A stretch of 64,000 bases of DNA from Pseudomonadota bacterium (GTDB lineage Bacteria > Pseudomonadota > Alphaproteobacteria > Rhizobiales > Xanthobacteraceae): positions 3,342 through 67,341 of the forward strand of contig JAEYRD010000103.1 of the NCBI GenBank assembly GCA_023435725.1, written 5' to 3'. Shown here one piece after another: positions 1 through 8,888 of the stretch. The notes under the pieces were generated by a model. The model was given only the letters and a program-made list of their open reading frames with translations. It was not told the DNA's origin and searched no databases. Position 1 is the stretch's first letter. The number at the start of each line of letters is the position of its first letter. The position numbers and the translations under genes were made by a program.

Positions 1-664
1 GCTTGCCCCAGCGCTTGGAGGGGATGCGGCCCATCAGCCAGTTGTTGAAGTCAGTGTTGTTGACCAGCGCCTCGTTCATGTCGGTGAGCATATAACCCGG
101 GCCGATCGCGTTGGCCTGGATGCCATGCTGGGCCCATTCCACGGCCATCGAGCGGGTCAGGTTCTTGATGCCGCCCTTGGCCGCGGTGTAGGGCGCGATC
201 GTGGGCCGCGCCAGCTCGCTGCCGAGCGAGCCGATATTGATGATCTTGCCGCGCTTGCGCGGGATCATGCGCTTGGCCGCCTCGCGGCCGATGACGAACG
301 CGCTGGTGAGGTTGGTTTCGATCACCTTGCGCCACTCGTCGGTGGTGAACTCCACCAGCGGCTTGCGGTGCTGGATGCCGGCATTGTTGACGAGAATATC
401 GACCGCGAGCCCTTCGCGGTCGAAATGCTCGAAGGCTGCGACGATCGCCGGCTCATCGGTGACGTTGAAGGCGGCGCCTTCGGCCTGGTGCCCGGCGGCG
501 CGAAACTCGGCGACGGCCTGCTCGACGCGCTTGGGCTCGACGCCGTTGATGATCAGCTTGGCGCCGGCCTTGGCCATGCCTTCGGCAATGGCGCGGCCGA
601 GGCCGCGGGAGGAGCCGGTCACCAGCGCGGTGCGGCCGGAGAGGTCGAAGAGGGCGGTGCTCAT
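1..664 (-). CDS. SDR family oxidoreductase, gluconate 5-dehydrogenase-like (3' end outside window)
   Basis: The reading frame starts at an ATG at 662-664 on the reverse strand and runs off the left edge, so the C-terminus is missing. Visible classical short-chain dehydrogenase motifs are the cofactor loop TGSSRGLG near residue 14, the NNAG motif, and the catalytic YTAAK near residue 155, followed by a GPGYMLTDMN segment. The overall look is closest to gluconate 5-dehydrogenase / 2-deoxy-gluconate 3-dehydrogenase enzymes, which oxidise sugar acids with NAD(P). It lies 12 nt downstream of the enolase-superfamily gene and is probably cotranscribed with it. Family is secure; the exact substrate is inferred. 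Confidence 0.9.
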   Translation of the reverse strand, partial: MSTALFDLSGRTALVTGSSRGLGRAIAEGMAKAGAKLIINGVEPKRVEQAVAEFRAAGHQAEGAAFNVTDEPAIVAAFEHFDREGLAVDILVNNAGIQHRKPLVEFTTDEWRKVIETNLTSAFVIGREAAKRMIPRKRGKIINIGSLGSELARPTIAPYTAAKGGIKNLTRSMAVEWAQHGIQANAIGPGYMLTDMNEALVNNTDFNNWLMGRIPSKRWGK

Positions 665-676
665 TTCAAGAACTCC

Positions 677-1876
677 TCAGGCGTTGGAACGGCGCACGGT
701 GAGATCGCTGCGGTCGAACACCGCGGGGAGGAGGTCGACGCCGAGGCCGGGGCCTTCCATCGGGAAGACGTAGCCATCCTTGATCGTTGGCATCGTCGTG
801 ACGAGCTCGTTGTACCAGCCCTTGTAGAAGGCGCGCACTGATTCCTGGATCAGCGTGTTGGGCTGGCTGAACGACATGTGGATGGCGGCGATGAAGCCGA
901 TCGGGCCGATGCAATCATGCGGCGCGAAGGGGCGGTGATAGGTCTCGGCCATCGCTGCGATCTTGCGGCCCTCGGTGAGGCCGCCGGTCCAGCACAGATC
1001 CGCCATCACCACATGCATGGCGTCGCGGTCCAGCATGTCCTTGTAGGGGAAGCGCGAGCCCAGCGTCTCGCTGGCGCAGACCCAGACGTCGGTCGAGCGG
1101 GCATATTCGGCCAGCGCCTGCGGCGAGTTCATCCGGATCGGGTCCTCGTACCAGGTCGGATTGTAGGGCTCAAGCGCGCGTGCGATCTGCTTTGCGGTCG
1201 GCAGGTTCCAGAGCGAATGGAGCTCGACCATGATCTCCATCTTGTCGCCGACGGCCTTGCGGATCTTCTCGAACGGCTCGATCGCCTGCTTCATCTGCGC
1301 GGCGGTGATGTAGAGACCCTTGTTCTCCTGTGCAGCCGGATCGAACGGCCAGATCTTCATCGCGGAGATGCCGCTCTCGAGAAGGCTTTCGGCGAGCGCG
1401 TCGGCACGGTGCATGAAACCGTCGAGATCCTCGTAAGGACCCCTGGAGGCGCCGAGGTTCCAGTTCGCGACCGGGCTGATGTTGGTCGAGCGGACATACT
1501 GGGTGCCGGCGCAGGTGTTGTAGATGCGCTGCTTGTCGCGGCAGAGGCCGCCGAGCATCTGATGCACCGGCTGATTGCAGACCTTGCCGAACAGATCCCA
1601 CAGCGCGATGTCGATCGCCGAGGCCGCGCGGTATTCGACGCCGGTCGAGGACTGCGCCATCGGCAGGTTCAGCATGTCGCGATGAATCGCCTCGATGTGC
1701 AGGGGATTGCGGCCGAGCAGGCGGCCGGCAAAGGTGTCATGGATCTGCGCTTCGACCGCGCCTGCGCCGTAGAAGGTTTCGCCGAGACCGATCACGCCCG
1801 TGTCGGTGTGGATGCGCACCCAGATGACGTTGGAGAATTCCTCGGTGCGCAGCGTCTCGATCGACGTGATCTTCAC
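677..1876 (-). CDS. Mandelate racemase/muconate lactonizing enzyme family protein
   Basis: This 399-aa protein has the layout of the enolase superfamily: a capping N-terminal domain and a beta-barrel C-terminal domain. Visible barrel features are MKIWPFDP, ELHSLWN (metal-ligand acid), WYEDPI (second ligand), CASETLG (third ligand) and a late FAPHDCIGP loop. Members dehydrate or racemise sugar acids through an Mg-stabilised enolate. It is the first gene of a reverse-strand operon with the SDR gene and is divergent from the GntR regulator, which supports a role in catabolism of a hexonate-like acid. The substrate cannot be read from the sequence. Confidence 0.9.
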   Translation of the reverse strand: MKITSIETLRTEEFSNVIWVRIHTDTGVIGLGETFYGAGAVEAQIHDTFAGRLLGRNPLHIEAIHRDMLNLPMAQSSTGVEYRAASAIDIALWDLFGKVCNQPVHQMLGGLCRDKQRIYNTCAGTQYVRSTNISPVANWNLGASRGPYEDLDGFMHRADALAESLLESGISAMKIWPFDPAAQENKGLYITAAQMKQAIEPFEKIRKAVGDKMEIMVELHSLWNLPTAKQIARALEPYNPTWYEDPIRMNSPQALAEYARSTDVWVCASETLGSRFPYKDMLDRDAMHVVMADLCWTGGLTEGRKIAAMAETYHRPFAPHDCIGPIGFIAAIHMSFSQPNTLIQESVRAFYKGWYNELVTTMPTIKDGYVFPMEGPGLGVDLLPAVFDRSDLTVRRSNA

Positions 1877-1968
1877 GGCAAAAGTCCTCCCTCGCAGGCG
1901 CGTAGCGCCCGCCTTGTTGTCATTCCATGCCGCTGAATGGAGCGGGCCGGCCGCCGTCTTACCTCTGC

Positions 1969-1984
1969 TTGTAATATATCACAA
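1969..1984. promoter_or_regulatory. Probable GntR-type operator in the divergent promoter region
   Basis: TTGTAATATATCACAA is palindromic at 14 of 16 positions, and its TTGT/ACAA arms fit the TNGTNNNACNA pattern usual for FadR-subfamily GntR regulators. It lies between the divergent enolase-superfamily gene (start 1876) and GntR gene (start 2056), the place expected for an operator controlling both. A second short palindrome, AACATGTT at 1983-1990, overlaps its right edge. The palindrome is seen directly; binding is inferred. Confidence 0.65.
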
Positions 1985-2055
1985 CATGTTTTAAGGGTGC
2001 CACAAATCAAGGCGCCACCCTGCAACGAGAGCGCGGGCTGACGGGAGAGGACGAC

Positions 2056-2823
2056 ATGGCACGGCGCAAGCGCGCGCTCGAGGTGGTGAGAAACGACGAT
2101 GACGGCGAGGGCAAGCCCAGCCGGCGCAATCGTCTCAACTTCTTTGAACTCGCCTATCAGAAGATCGAGGAGCTGCTCGTCCACTGCGAGCTCAAGCCCG
2201 GACAATTCATGACGATGCTGGAACTGCAGCATATTACAGGCTTCGGGCGCACACCGGTGCATCACGCCGTCAATCGTCTCTCCGCCGATACTTTGATCAT
2301 CATCCGTCCGCGTCACGGTCTTCACATCGCGCCGATCGATCTGGCGCGCGAGCGCATGCTGCTCGGCCTCCGCCGCGACATGGAGCGTTTCGTGATCCGG
2401 CTTGCGGCGGACCGCGCCAGCCTCTCGCACCGCAATCAGGCGCTGCACATCGAGCGCCTCCTGCGCGAGCGCCGCACCAGCCTGACCCTCGACGAATTCA
2501 ACAGCCTCGACCGGCGCATCGACGCGCTGGTGCTGGAAGCAGCCGGCGAGCCCTTCCTGGTGCACACGATGCGGCCGTTGCACACGCTGTACCGCCGCAT
2601 CGGCTACATCCATCACCGCTTCATGCCGGGGCAGGCCGAGCTATCGGGGACGATCGACCACCATCTCGCCATTCTCAGTGCGGTCGGCGGCCGCCACGTC
2701 GAGGACGCCGTGAAGGCGAGCGATGCACTGATCGACTACATGGATTCGATGTTCACGGGCATGGAGGCAGGGATCGACCCGCGCCTGCTCGATTGCAGCA
2801 TCGAGCCGCTACTCGACGCGTAA
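2056..2823 (+). CDS. GntR family transcriptional regulator
   Basis: This is a 255-aa protein. An N-terminal winged helix lies at about residues 30-100 (AYQKIEELL, then a helix around GFGRTPVHHAVNRL, then the wing IIRPRHGLHIAPID). A helical C-terminal FCD-like effector domain follows, with many His and Asp residues suited to metal or acid ligand binding. It is divergent from the enolase-superfamily/SDR operon and 24 nt upstream of the MFS gene, so it most likely controls all of them through the palindrome at 1969-1984. The effector is presumably a sugar acid. Confidence 0.9.
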   Translation: MARRKRALEVVRNDDDGEGKPSRRNRLNFFELAYQKIEELLVHCELKPGQFMTMLELQHITGFGRTPVHHAVNRLSADTLIIIRPRHGLHIAPIDLARERMLLGLRRDMERFVIRLAADRASLSHRNQALHIERLLRERRTSLTLDEFNSLDRRIDALVLEAAGEPFLVHTMRPLHTLYRRIGYIHHRFMPGQAELSGTIDHHLAILSAVGGRHVEDAVKASDALIDYMDSMFTGMEAGIDPRLLDCSIEPLLDA

Positions 2824-2847
2824 AGAGTTTTGAAGAGAGGACCAAGT

Positions 2848-4212
2848 ATGTCAACGATGGCCATGCCACAGCCGACCGCGAGCGAAGCCGCGGTTCGCTA
2901 CCTGATTACGAACTACAGTCCCAAGGGCAACAAGGTCGGCTGGCTGATGATGGCCTCGATCCTGGTCGAGGCCTGGGATCTCTATTCGATCGCCTTCGTG
3001 CTGATCTTCATCCGCGAGCAGTACAATCCTGATCCGCTGATGCTGGGCCTTGCCGCGGCCGGCACGCAGGGCGGTGCCCTCATCGGCGCGCTGCTCGGCG
3101 GCTGGCTGTCCGACAAGATCGGCCGCCGCGTGATGTTCCTGGTGACGATGGTGATGTTCATCGTGCTCGCTCTGGCGCAGGCCTTCGTGCCCAGCGTCGG
3201 CTGGCTCGTGGTCATCCGCTTCCTGCTCGGCATTCCGCTCGGCTCGGACATCTCGACCGGCTACACCTACATCATGGAATCCATGGCCAAGGGTGAGCGC
3301 GAGGTCATGGGCAACCGCTGGCAGTTCATGTTCGCGGTCGGTGAGGTCCTCACCATCGGCGTCATCGTGATCTTCCTCCTGATCGACATGCAGCACGAGA
3401 TGCTGTGGCGCGTCACGCTCGGCCTCGGCGCGGTGCCGGCGCTGATCATCCTGATCATGCGCCACGACGTGCCGGAGACGGCAGTGTGGCTGGTGCAGAA
3501 GGGGCGCTACCGCGAGGCCAAGCAGGTCGCGCGCGAGATGTTCAACGACAATCTCGACATGCTGCCCGACCACGACGTGGAGGTGCCGAAGGTCAGCACC
3601 CGCGCGTTCCTCGCCGACCTCAAGAAGGACCCGATCCGCTGGCGCGCCACGATCTATGGCTGGATCGCCTGCTTCGCCCAAGGCAGCGAGTTCTCGACCT
3701 TCGCGTTCTACCTGCCCGTGCTCTTCGTCATGGTCGGCGTGTCGAGCGTGCTCGGCAACAATCTGGTGACGATGGCGTTGTTCTGCTTCGCAGCCCTGTC
3801 CGGCTGGGTCGGTCCGCTCCTGACGCCGAAAATCGGTCATCGCGGCATCGCGATCGCCGGTTTCGGCATCGTGCTGGCCTCGCTCCTGGTGGCGGCTTTC
3901 GCGCTCTACACCGACAACAAGATGCTGCTGCCGTTCGCGGCCGCCGCCATGCTTTGGGGCCATTACTGGGACGCTTCGAACTGCATGACGATCCCGACCA
4001 TGGTCGCCAAGCCGAAATATCGCGGCACCGCCAGCGGCTTCGCCTACATGTTCGTGAAGCTGCCGTCGTTCCTGGCGATCTTCCTGTTCCCGTCGCTGTT
4101 CGCGGCGATCGGGCAGGCCAATGCGACGCTGTTCGTTGCGATCTTCCCGCTGATCGGATTGCTCGCCGCAATCTTCATCCTGCCGGAAGTCTACGGCTAC
4201 GAGAACGACTGA
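2848..4212 (+). CDS. MFS transporter, probable sugar-acid uptake
   Basis: The ATG at 2848 is preferred because GAGAGG lies 7-12 nt upstream; an in-frame TTG at 2830 is weaker. The protein of about 454 aa has roughly 12 hydrophobic segments. The major-facilitator signature GGWLSDKIGRRVMF follows TM2, and the RFLLGIPLGSD segment lies in TM4. It resembles sugar-porter or metabolite:H+ symporter families. Its position directly behind the GntR gene points to import of the compound degraded by the neighbouring dehydratase and dehydrogenase. It ends 10 nt from the convergent ArsB-like gene. Confidence 0.9.
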   Translation: MSTMAMPQPTASEAAVRYLITNYSPKGNKVGWLMMASILVEAWDLYSIAFVLIFIREQYNPDPLMLGLAAAGTQGGALIGALLGGWLSDKIGRRVMFLVTMVMFIVLALAQAFVPSVGWLVVIRFLLGIPLGSDISTGYTYIMESMAKGEREVMGNRWQFMFAVGEVLTIGVIVIFLLIDMQHEMLWRVTLGLGAVPALIILIMRHDVPETAVWLVQKGRYREAKQVAREMFNDNLDMLPDHDVEVPKVSTRAFLADLKKDPIRWRATIYGWIACFAQGSEFSTFAFYLPVLFVMVGVSSVLGNNLVTMALFCFAALSGWVGPLLTPKIGHRGIAIAGFGIVLASLLVAAFALYTDNKMLLPFAAAAMLWGHYWDASNCMTIPTMVAKPKYRGTASGFAYMFVKLPSFLAIFLFPSLFAAIGQANATLFVAIFPLIGLLAAIFILPEVYGYEND

Positions 4213-4222
4213 GGTTGCCTGC

Positions 4223-5482
4223 TTACCTGTTCGCGGCGGCCAATGCGGCGATCAGGGCAGGCGGCGTCACCAGCATTCCGAGCCTGAGAAACCGCCAGGC
4301 GCCGACTTCGATCTTCTCGCGGCGCAAAGCCACCAGCCAGAGGATCGTGGCGAGCGAGCCGGTCACCGACAAATTGGGGCCGAGATCGACGCCGATCAGG
4401 ATGGCGCTGACGACCGTCGCTGGCAAATGATCGCTGGCCGCGACCGAGCCCGCGACGAGCCCGATCGGCAGATTGTTGGCGATGTTGGTGGCGATCCCCG
4501 TCGCGATGCCGACACTCCAGGCGGCTTTCGGGACCGATTGCGCGACGGCTTCGTGCAGGAGCGCACTGAGCTGCCCGATCACGCCGGTCTTGATCAGCGC
4601 TTCCACCATCACGAAAAGCCCGCCGACGAGCGGCAGCACGCTCCAGGAGACGCCCTTGAGCACGGGCAGGGGGGATTGGCGGCTGAGCAGCAGGACGATG
4701 GCGGCCGTCACAACACCGCAGATGAAGGTCGGCAAGCCCAGTTGCTTGTCCAGCGCCGACGCCGTGACCAGCACGACGCCAATGGCGACGATGCCCACAG
4801 CCGTCAGCTTGCCGCCGCGGCCGAGCTTCGGATGCGGCACGCTGCGCGCAATCGTCTCTTCGTTCAGGGCGCGGTGCTGGGTCAGGCGCAACACGATATA
4901 GGTGAGCACGATCGAGGCGGCCGATGGCATGGCGAACAGACGCAGCCATTCAGTGAGCTGAGGCATGCGCGCGCCGAACACAACGAGATTGGCGGGGTTT
5001 GAGATCGGCAGCACGAAGCTCGCGGCATTGGCGATGAAGGCGCAGACGAACAGATAAGGTAGGGGCTTGGCGCCGGCTGCGCGCGTCGCCGCATAGACGG
5101 CCGGGGTCAGCACGATTGCGGTGGCATCGTTGGACAGCAGGACGGTCACGACGGTACCGACCAGGAAGATCAGCAGGAACAGCCGCTGTGGCGAGCCACC
5201 CGCGTACTCCACCGCGAGGGCGGCGAGATAGTCGAACAGACCTTCGAGTCGGGCGAGCTCGGCGATCAGCATCATGCCGATGAGGAAGAGGTAGACGTCG
5301 ACGCCTTTCTCAATTCCGGTCAGTGCGTCCTGCCATGGCAGGAAGCCGAGTACCACCAGGGCGCTGGCACCGATGACGGCCCAGATCGCCTCGGGCAGGC
5401 GAAACGGACGAATGATGACGCCTGCGGTCGCGGCTGCGATCATGCTCCAGGCCCAGATGGCGTCATGCGGCGCGGTCAGCAC
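4223..5482 (-). CDS. ArsB/NhaD-type inner-membrane anion transporter
   Basis: This 419-aa protein is strongly hydrophobic, with 11-12 predicted membrane segments typical of the ion-transporter superfamily that includes the arsenite efflux pump ArsB. Typical segments are VLLSNDATAIVLTPAVYA, LPISNPANLVVFG and a second-half repeat with TNIANNLPIGL. Arsenite, another oxyanion or a dicarboxylate are all possible substrates. No arsR or arsC lies nearby, so arsenic resistance is not supported by context and no symbol is given. Confidence 0.85.
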   Translation of the reverse strand: MLTAPHDAIWAWSMIAAATAGVIIRPFRLPEAIWAVIGASALVVLGFLPWQDALTGIEKGVDVYLFLIGMMLIAELARLEGLFDYLAALAVEYAGGSPQRLFLLIFLVGTVVTVLLSNDATAIVLTPAVYAATRAAGAKPLPYLFVCAFIANAASFVLPISNPANLVVFGARMPQLTEWLRLFAMPSAASIVLTYIVLRLTQHRALNEETIARSVPHPKLGRGGKLTAVGIVAIGVVLVTASALDKQLGLPTFICGVVTAAIVLLLSRQSPLPVLKGVSWSVLPLVGGLFVMVEALIKTGVIGQLSALLHEAVAQSVPKAAWSVGIATGIATNIANNLPIGLVAGSVAASDHLPATVVSAILIGVDLGPNLSVTGSLATILWLVALRREKIEVGAWRFLRLGMLVTPPALIAALAAANR

Positions 5483-5585
5483 GTTCGGTTCCTGATGTGA
5501 AGTCGGTTCATTCGGCAGCGATAGCGGAAGCCGACGGCGATGTCTTCCCCTGCGTCCGCAGGGCGCCCGTCGGCAAGGTTTCGTC

Positions 5586-6026
5586 TTAAAACTTCACGGC
5601 CAGCAGCACCGCGCCGGCCCCGATCATGGCGATGCCGACCCAGCCCTGGGCCGTCGGGCGCTCGCCGAGAAAGGCAAACGCGAACAGGGCCACCAGCACG
5701 ACGCTGAGCTTGTCGATCGGCGCCACCAGCGTGGCGGGGCCGAGTTTCAATGCGCGGAAATAACAAAGCCATGACGCCCCGGTTGCAAGCCCCGAGAGTA
5801 TCAGGAACAGCCAGGTCTTCGACGAGACCGCCGACGGCACGGTAAACTGGCCGGTGAAGAACAGCAGCACCGAGAAGGCGAGCAGCACCACGATGGTGCG
5901 GATGAAGGTTGCCAGATCCGGATTGATGTTCTCGACGCCGACCTTGGCGAAGATCGCGGTCAGGGCCGCAAAGCAGGCGGAGAGAAGCGCCCAGGTCTGC
6001 CAGGCGGAGAGGAGGGCGGGTTTCAT
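5586..6026 (-). CDS. EamA family small membrane transporter
   Basis: The start MKPALLSAWQ at 6024-6026 is chosen because the upstream in-frame extension would run into the palindromic repeat at 6065-6152. The 146-aa product has about five hydrophobic helices and one EamA repeat (AIFAKVGVENINPDLATFIR near the N-terminus, FLGERPTAQGWVG near the C-terminus). Half-size EamA proteins generally act as dimers and export small metabolites. The substrate is unknown. Confidence 0.88.
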   Translation of the reverse strand: MKPALLSAWQTWALLSACFAALTAIFAKVGVENINPDLATFIRTIVVLLAFSVLLFFTGQFTVPSAVSSKTWLFLILSGLATGASWLCYFRALKLGPATLVAPIDKLSVVLVALFAFAFLGERPTAQGWVGIAMIGAGAVLLAVKF

Positions 6027-6064
6027 GTCATATGAGCCTGTTGGAGTCTGACTGTTTCTCCACG

Positions 6065-6152
6065 CCGTCATTGCGAGGAGCGTAGCGACGAAGCAATCCG
6101 GAATCTTTCCGTGGAGGCAGTCTGGATTGCTTCGCTGCGCTCGCAATGACGG
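6065..6152. repeat. Interspersed palindromic intergenic repeat, copy 1
   Basis: The ends CCGTCATTGCGAG and CGCAATGACGG are inverted copies. Inside them CGAAGCAATCC is mirrored by GGATTGCTTCG, giving a long imperfect hairpin between the EamA gene and the histidine kinase. The same element recurs at 12188-12307. Repeats of this type are scattered in Bradyrhizobium-like genomes; function is unknown, possibly mRNA 3' end protection. Confidence 0.85.
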
Positions 6153-6183
6153 AATGTGTGGATGCTTCCGGGGAAATTCAAAC

Positions 6184-8661
6184 TCACCGCGCCATCGACA
6201 ACTTCTCCGTGATCGCCTTGCGCAGGATGCGCGACAGCGATTCCACCGAGTACGGCTTCTGGATCAGCTCGAACCCGCGATGGGCGTTTTCGGCGAGGAC
6301 GTTGCTGTAGCCGCTGGTGAGTACGATGGGGAGGCCCGGATAGCGCTCGCGGACGATGCCGGCGAGTTCGACACCGTTCATGCCGGGCATGATGACGTCG
6401 GAGAAGACGAGGTCGACGGCAAATTCATTCTCGCCGAGGATTGCGAGCGCCGCATTGGCGTTGGCGACGCGGCGGACGACATAGCCGAGGTCTTCCAGGA
6501 GCTCGGTCGAGAATTGGCCGACATCGTCGTTGTCCTCGACCACGAGCACGCGGTAGCCGCGCCCGGTGGTCGCGGCCTCGCCGGTCAGCGCCGCGGCTTC
6601 CTTCTCGGCGGTGGGGCTCTTCGCCTGCGGCAGGTAGATGGTGAAGGTAGCGCCTTCGCCTTCGGTGCTCGTCACCGCGATGTCGCCCTCGGATTGCTTT
6701 GCGAAGCCAAACGCCTGGCTCAGGCCGAGCCCGGTGCCCTTGCCGACCTCTTTGGTGGTGAAGAACGGCTCGAAGATGGCGTCGATGTTTTCCGCCGCGA
6801 TGCCGCTGCCGGTATCCTTGACCGAGATCGCGACATAGTCGCCGCCGCGCGCCGACTGCGCGCGCAGGCCAGGGATGCCTGCGACCTTGCGCACTGAGAT
6901 GGTGAGGCGACCTCCGCCATCCATGGCGTCGCGGGCGTTGACGGCGAGGTTGATCAGCGCGGTCTCGAACTGGGCGATGTCGGCCACCGTGAAGCAATCG
7001 GCATCATGCACGTCCACTACGATCTCGATGCCGCTGCCAACCAGCGGCCGGACCAGCTGCGCCACGCCCTCGACCTGACTGCCGACATTGAAGATCTGCG
7101 GCTTCAGCGGTTGACGGCGCGCAAAGGCCAGCAGCTGCGCGGTCAGCTTGGAGGCGCGCTCGACGGTGTCGGAGATGGCGTCGACGTAGCGGCGCCGGCG
7201 CTCCTCCGGCAGCTCGCGCCGGCGCAGGAAGTCGGTGGCCGAGCGGATGATGGTGAGGAGGTTGTTGAAGTCGTGCGCCACACCGCCGGTGAGCTGGCCG
7301 ATCGCTTCCATCTTCTGTGACTGCCGCAGCGCTTCCTCGCCGCGGCGGCGTTCGGTGATATCAACGGCCTCGGGCACCGCGCCGGTAATGTTGCCGTGAC
7401 GATCGAGCACGGGCCGCATCCCGAACTCGAAATCGCGCTCGCCGATGGGCAGCCGCAAACGCATCTCCATCCGCACCGCTTCGCCCCTCAGCACGGTGTC
7501 GAAGGCCTCGCGCACGGTTGCGCTCATGCCGTGCGTTCCGGTGAACCAGGGCGTTTCCCACAGCAGCTTGCCGATCACATCCGCAGAGCTCGCCTTGATG
7601 CCGTCGAGTGCGGTGTTGTTGGCGTAAAGCAATTCTCCCTTGAGATTGACGAGGCCCTGATACTGGTTGCTCGTCTCCAGGATCGCGCGCAGCCGCGCCT
7701 CGTTGGATTCGAGCTCGGCGGTGCGCTCGGCGATGCGCTCTTCCAGCGTCTCGTTGAGCCGGCGGAGCTCGATCTCGGCCTGCTTGGCGGCGGTGATGTC
7801 GTGGGCGACGCCGATGAAGCCGATATGCTTGCCGGTCGGGTCCCAGCGCGGCTGCGACTCCGAGCGCAGCCAGCGCCACTCGCCCTTGGCGTCCTTGTAG
7901 CGCGCCTCCAGCACGAACGGCTTGAGCGAAGCCTCGCCCTGGACGGATTGTTGCAGCACATGCGGCAGGTCGTCCGGATGCAGCACCTTGCGCCAGTCGA
8001 AGGCGATGGCTTCGTCGTAGGGCAGGCCGACGAAGTCGACATAGGCTTGGTTGGCGAAGGACCGCGTGCGGTCGAGCTTGGTCACCCAGATCGGCACCGG
8101 CGCGCTGTTGGCGATCAGCCGGAAGCGCTCCTCGCTTTCGCGCAAGGTCTCGCGCACCAGCATCTGGTCGGTGATGTCGATATGGGCGCCAACGAGGCGG
8201 ATGGCGCGCCCGTCGCCGTCGCGCTCGATCTTGGCGACGACGCGGATCCAGCGGGTCTCGCCGTCGCTGGGGCGGATGATGCGGTATTCGGCTGTGTAGT
8301 CCTCGCTGGTCCCGGCCAGCGCATCGAAGAAGTGTTTCACCGCGGCGTCGCGGTCCTGGGGATGGATGCGGCTGACCCAGTCCTCGTGAGACTCGCCGGC
8401 AGCCTCGGGAGGCAGGCCGTGGATCATCAGATATTCCGGCGAGCGGCGGTTCTTGAAGCCTTCCCGGAAGTCAACCTCGAGGCCGCCAACCTTGCTGATG
8501 CGCTGGATGCGCGCCAGTTCCGCCTCGCGCTCCTGGAGCGCACGATAGGCGTTGTCGCGCTCGCGCGCGATTTCTTCGAGGTGCTGGCGAAGCCGGTCGC
8601 CGGCGCCGATCTCGGGCAAAGGTTCGTTCAAGGCGATGGCCGTTGTGATGCGAAAGCGCAC
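6184..8661 (-). CDS. PAS-domain hybrid sensor histidine kinase with C-terminal receiver
   Basis: This is an 825-aa soluble hybrid kinase. It has an N-terminal coiled stretch, three PAS/PAC units (about 55-165, 170-295 and 315-440) and a coiled coil after the second. The dimerisation/phosphoacceptor helix contains GGVAHDFNN with His463. The ATPase domain follows (NLAVNARDAM, DTGSGI, GTGLGLS). The receiver at about 703-815 has phosphoacceptor Asp755 in FSDVIMPG and the usual Lys in IQKPYS. No membrane segment is evident, so it probably senses a cytoplasmic redox, light or ligand cue. The cognate output is not in the window. Confidence 0.92.
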   Translation of the reverse strand: MRFRITTAIALNEPLPEIGAGDRLRQHLEEIARERDNAYRALQEREAELARIQRISKVGGLEVDFREGFKNRRSPEYLMIHGLPPEAAGESHEDWVSRIHPQDRDAAVKHFFDALAGTSEDYTAEYRIIRPSDGETRWIRVVAKIERDGDGRAIRLVGAHIDITDQMLVRETLRESEERFRLIANSAPVPIWVTKLDRTRSFANQAYVDFVGLPYDEAIAFDWRKVLHPDDLPHVLQQSVQGEASLKPFVLEARYKDAKGEWRWLRSESQPRWDPTGKHIGFIGVAHDITAAKQAEIELRRLNETLEERIAERTAELESNEARLRAILETSNQYQGLVNLKGELLYANNTALDGIKASSADVIGKLLWETPWFTGTHGMSATVREAFDTVLRGEAVRMEMRLRLPIGERDFEFGMRPVLDRHGNITGAVPEAVDITERRRGEEALRQSQKMEAIGQLTGGVAHDFNNLLTIIRSATDFLRRRELPEERRRRYVDAISDTVERASKLTAQLLAFARRQPLKPQIFNVGSQVEGVAQLVRPLVGSGIEIVVDVHDADCFTVADIAQFETALINLAVNARDAMDGGGRLTISVRKVAGIPGLRAQSARGGDYVAISVKDTGSGIAAENIDAIFEPFFTTKEVGKGTGLGLSQAFGFAKQSEGDIAVTSTEGEGATFTIYLPQAKSPTAEKEAAALTGEAATTGRGYRVLVVEDNDDVGQFSTELLEDLGYVVRRVANANAALAILGENEFAVDLVFSDVIMPGMNGVELAGIVRERYPGLPIVLTSGYSNVLAENAHRGFELIQKPYSVESLSRILRKAITEKLSMAR

Positions 8662-8888
8662 GTGCCGGACGCATATTCACACAGACGGAGCGTGCTGGCC
8701 ATTGCTCAAAGAGATTAGGCGGCGGCAGGGAAAGCGCCCGCGGCCTGACTGACGCGGGGAAGTCCGGTCAGGCAACGCCGGGGTCTGACTATTTGTTCCG
8801 AGGATTGGAACGAAGGTCCCTGCGGACGCGTCTTTGCGGGGCACCACAACTCTCGTTGATAAAACTCCCTTGCCGAAGAGGCTAAATC

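Noticed and set aside
4223..5482. Arsenic resistance operon
   Set aside because: Only the ArsB-like carrier is present; no arsR, arsC or arsH nearby, so the substrate is left open.
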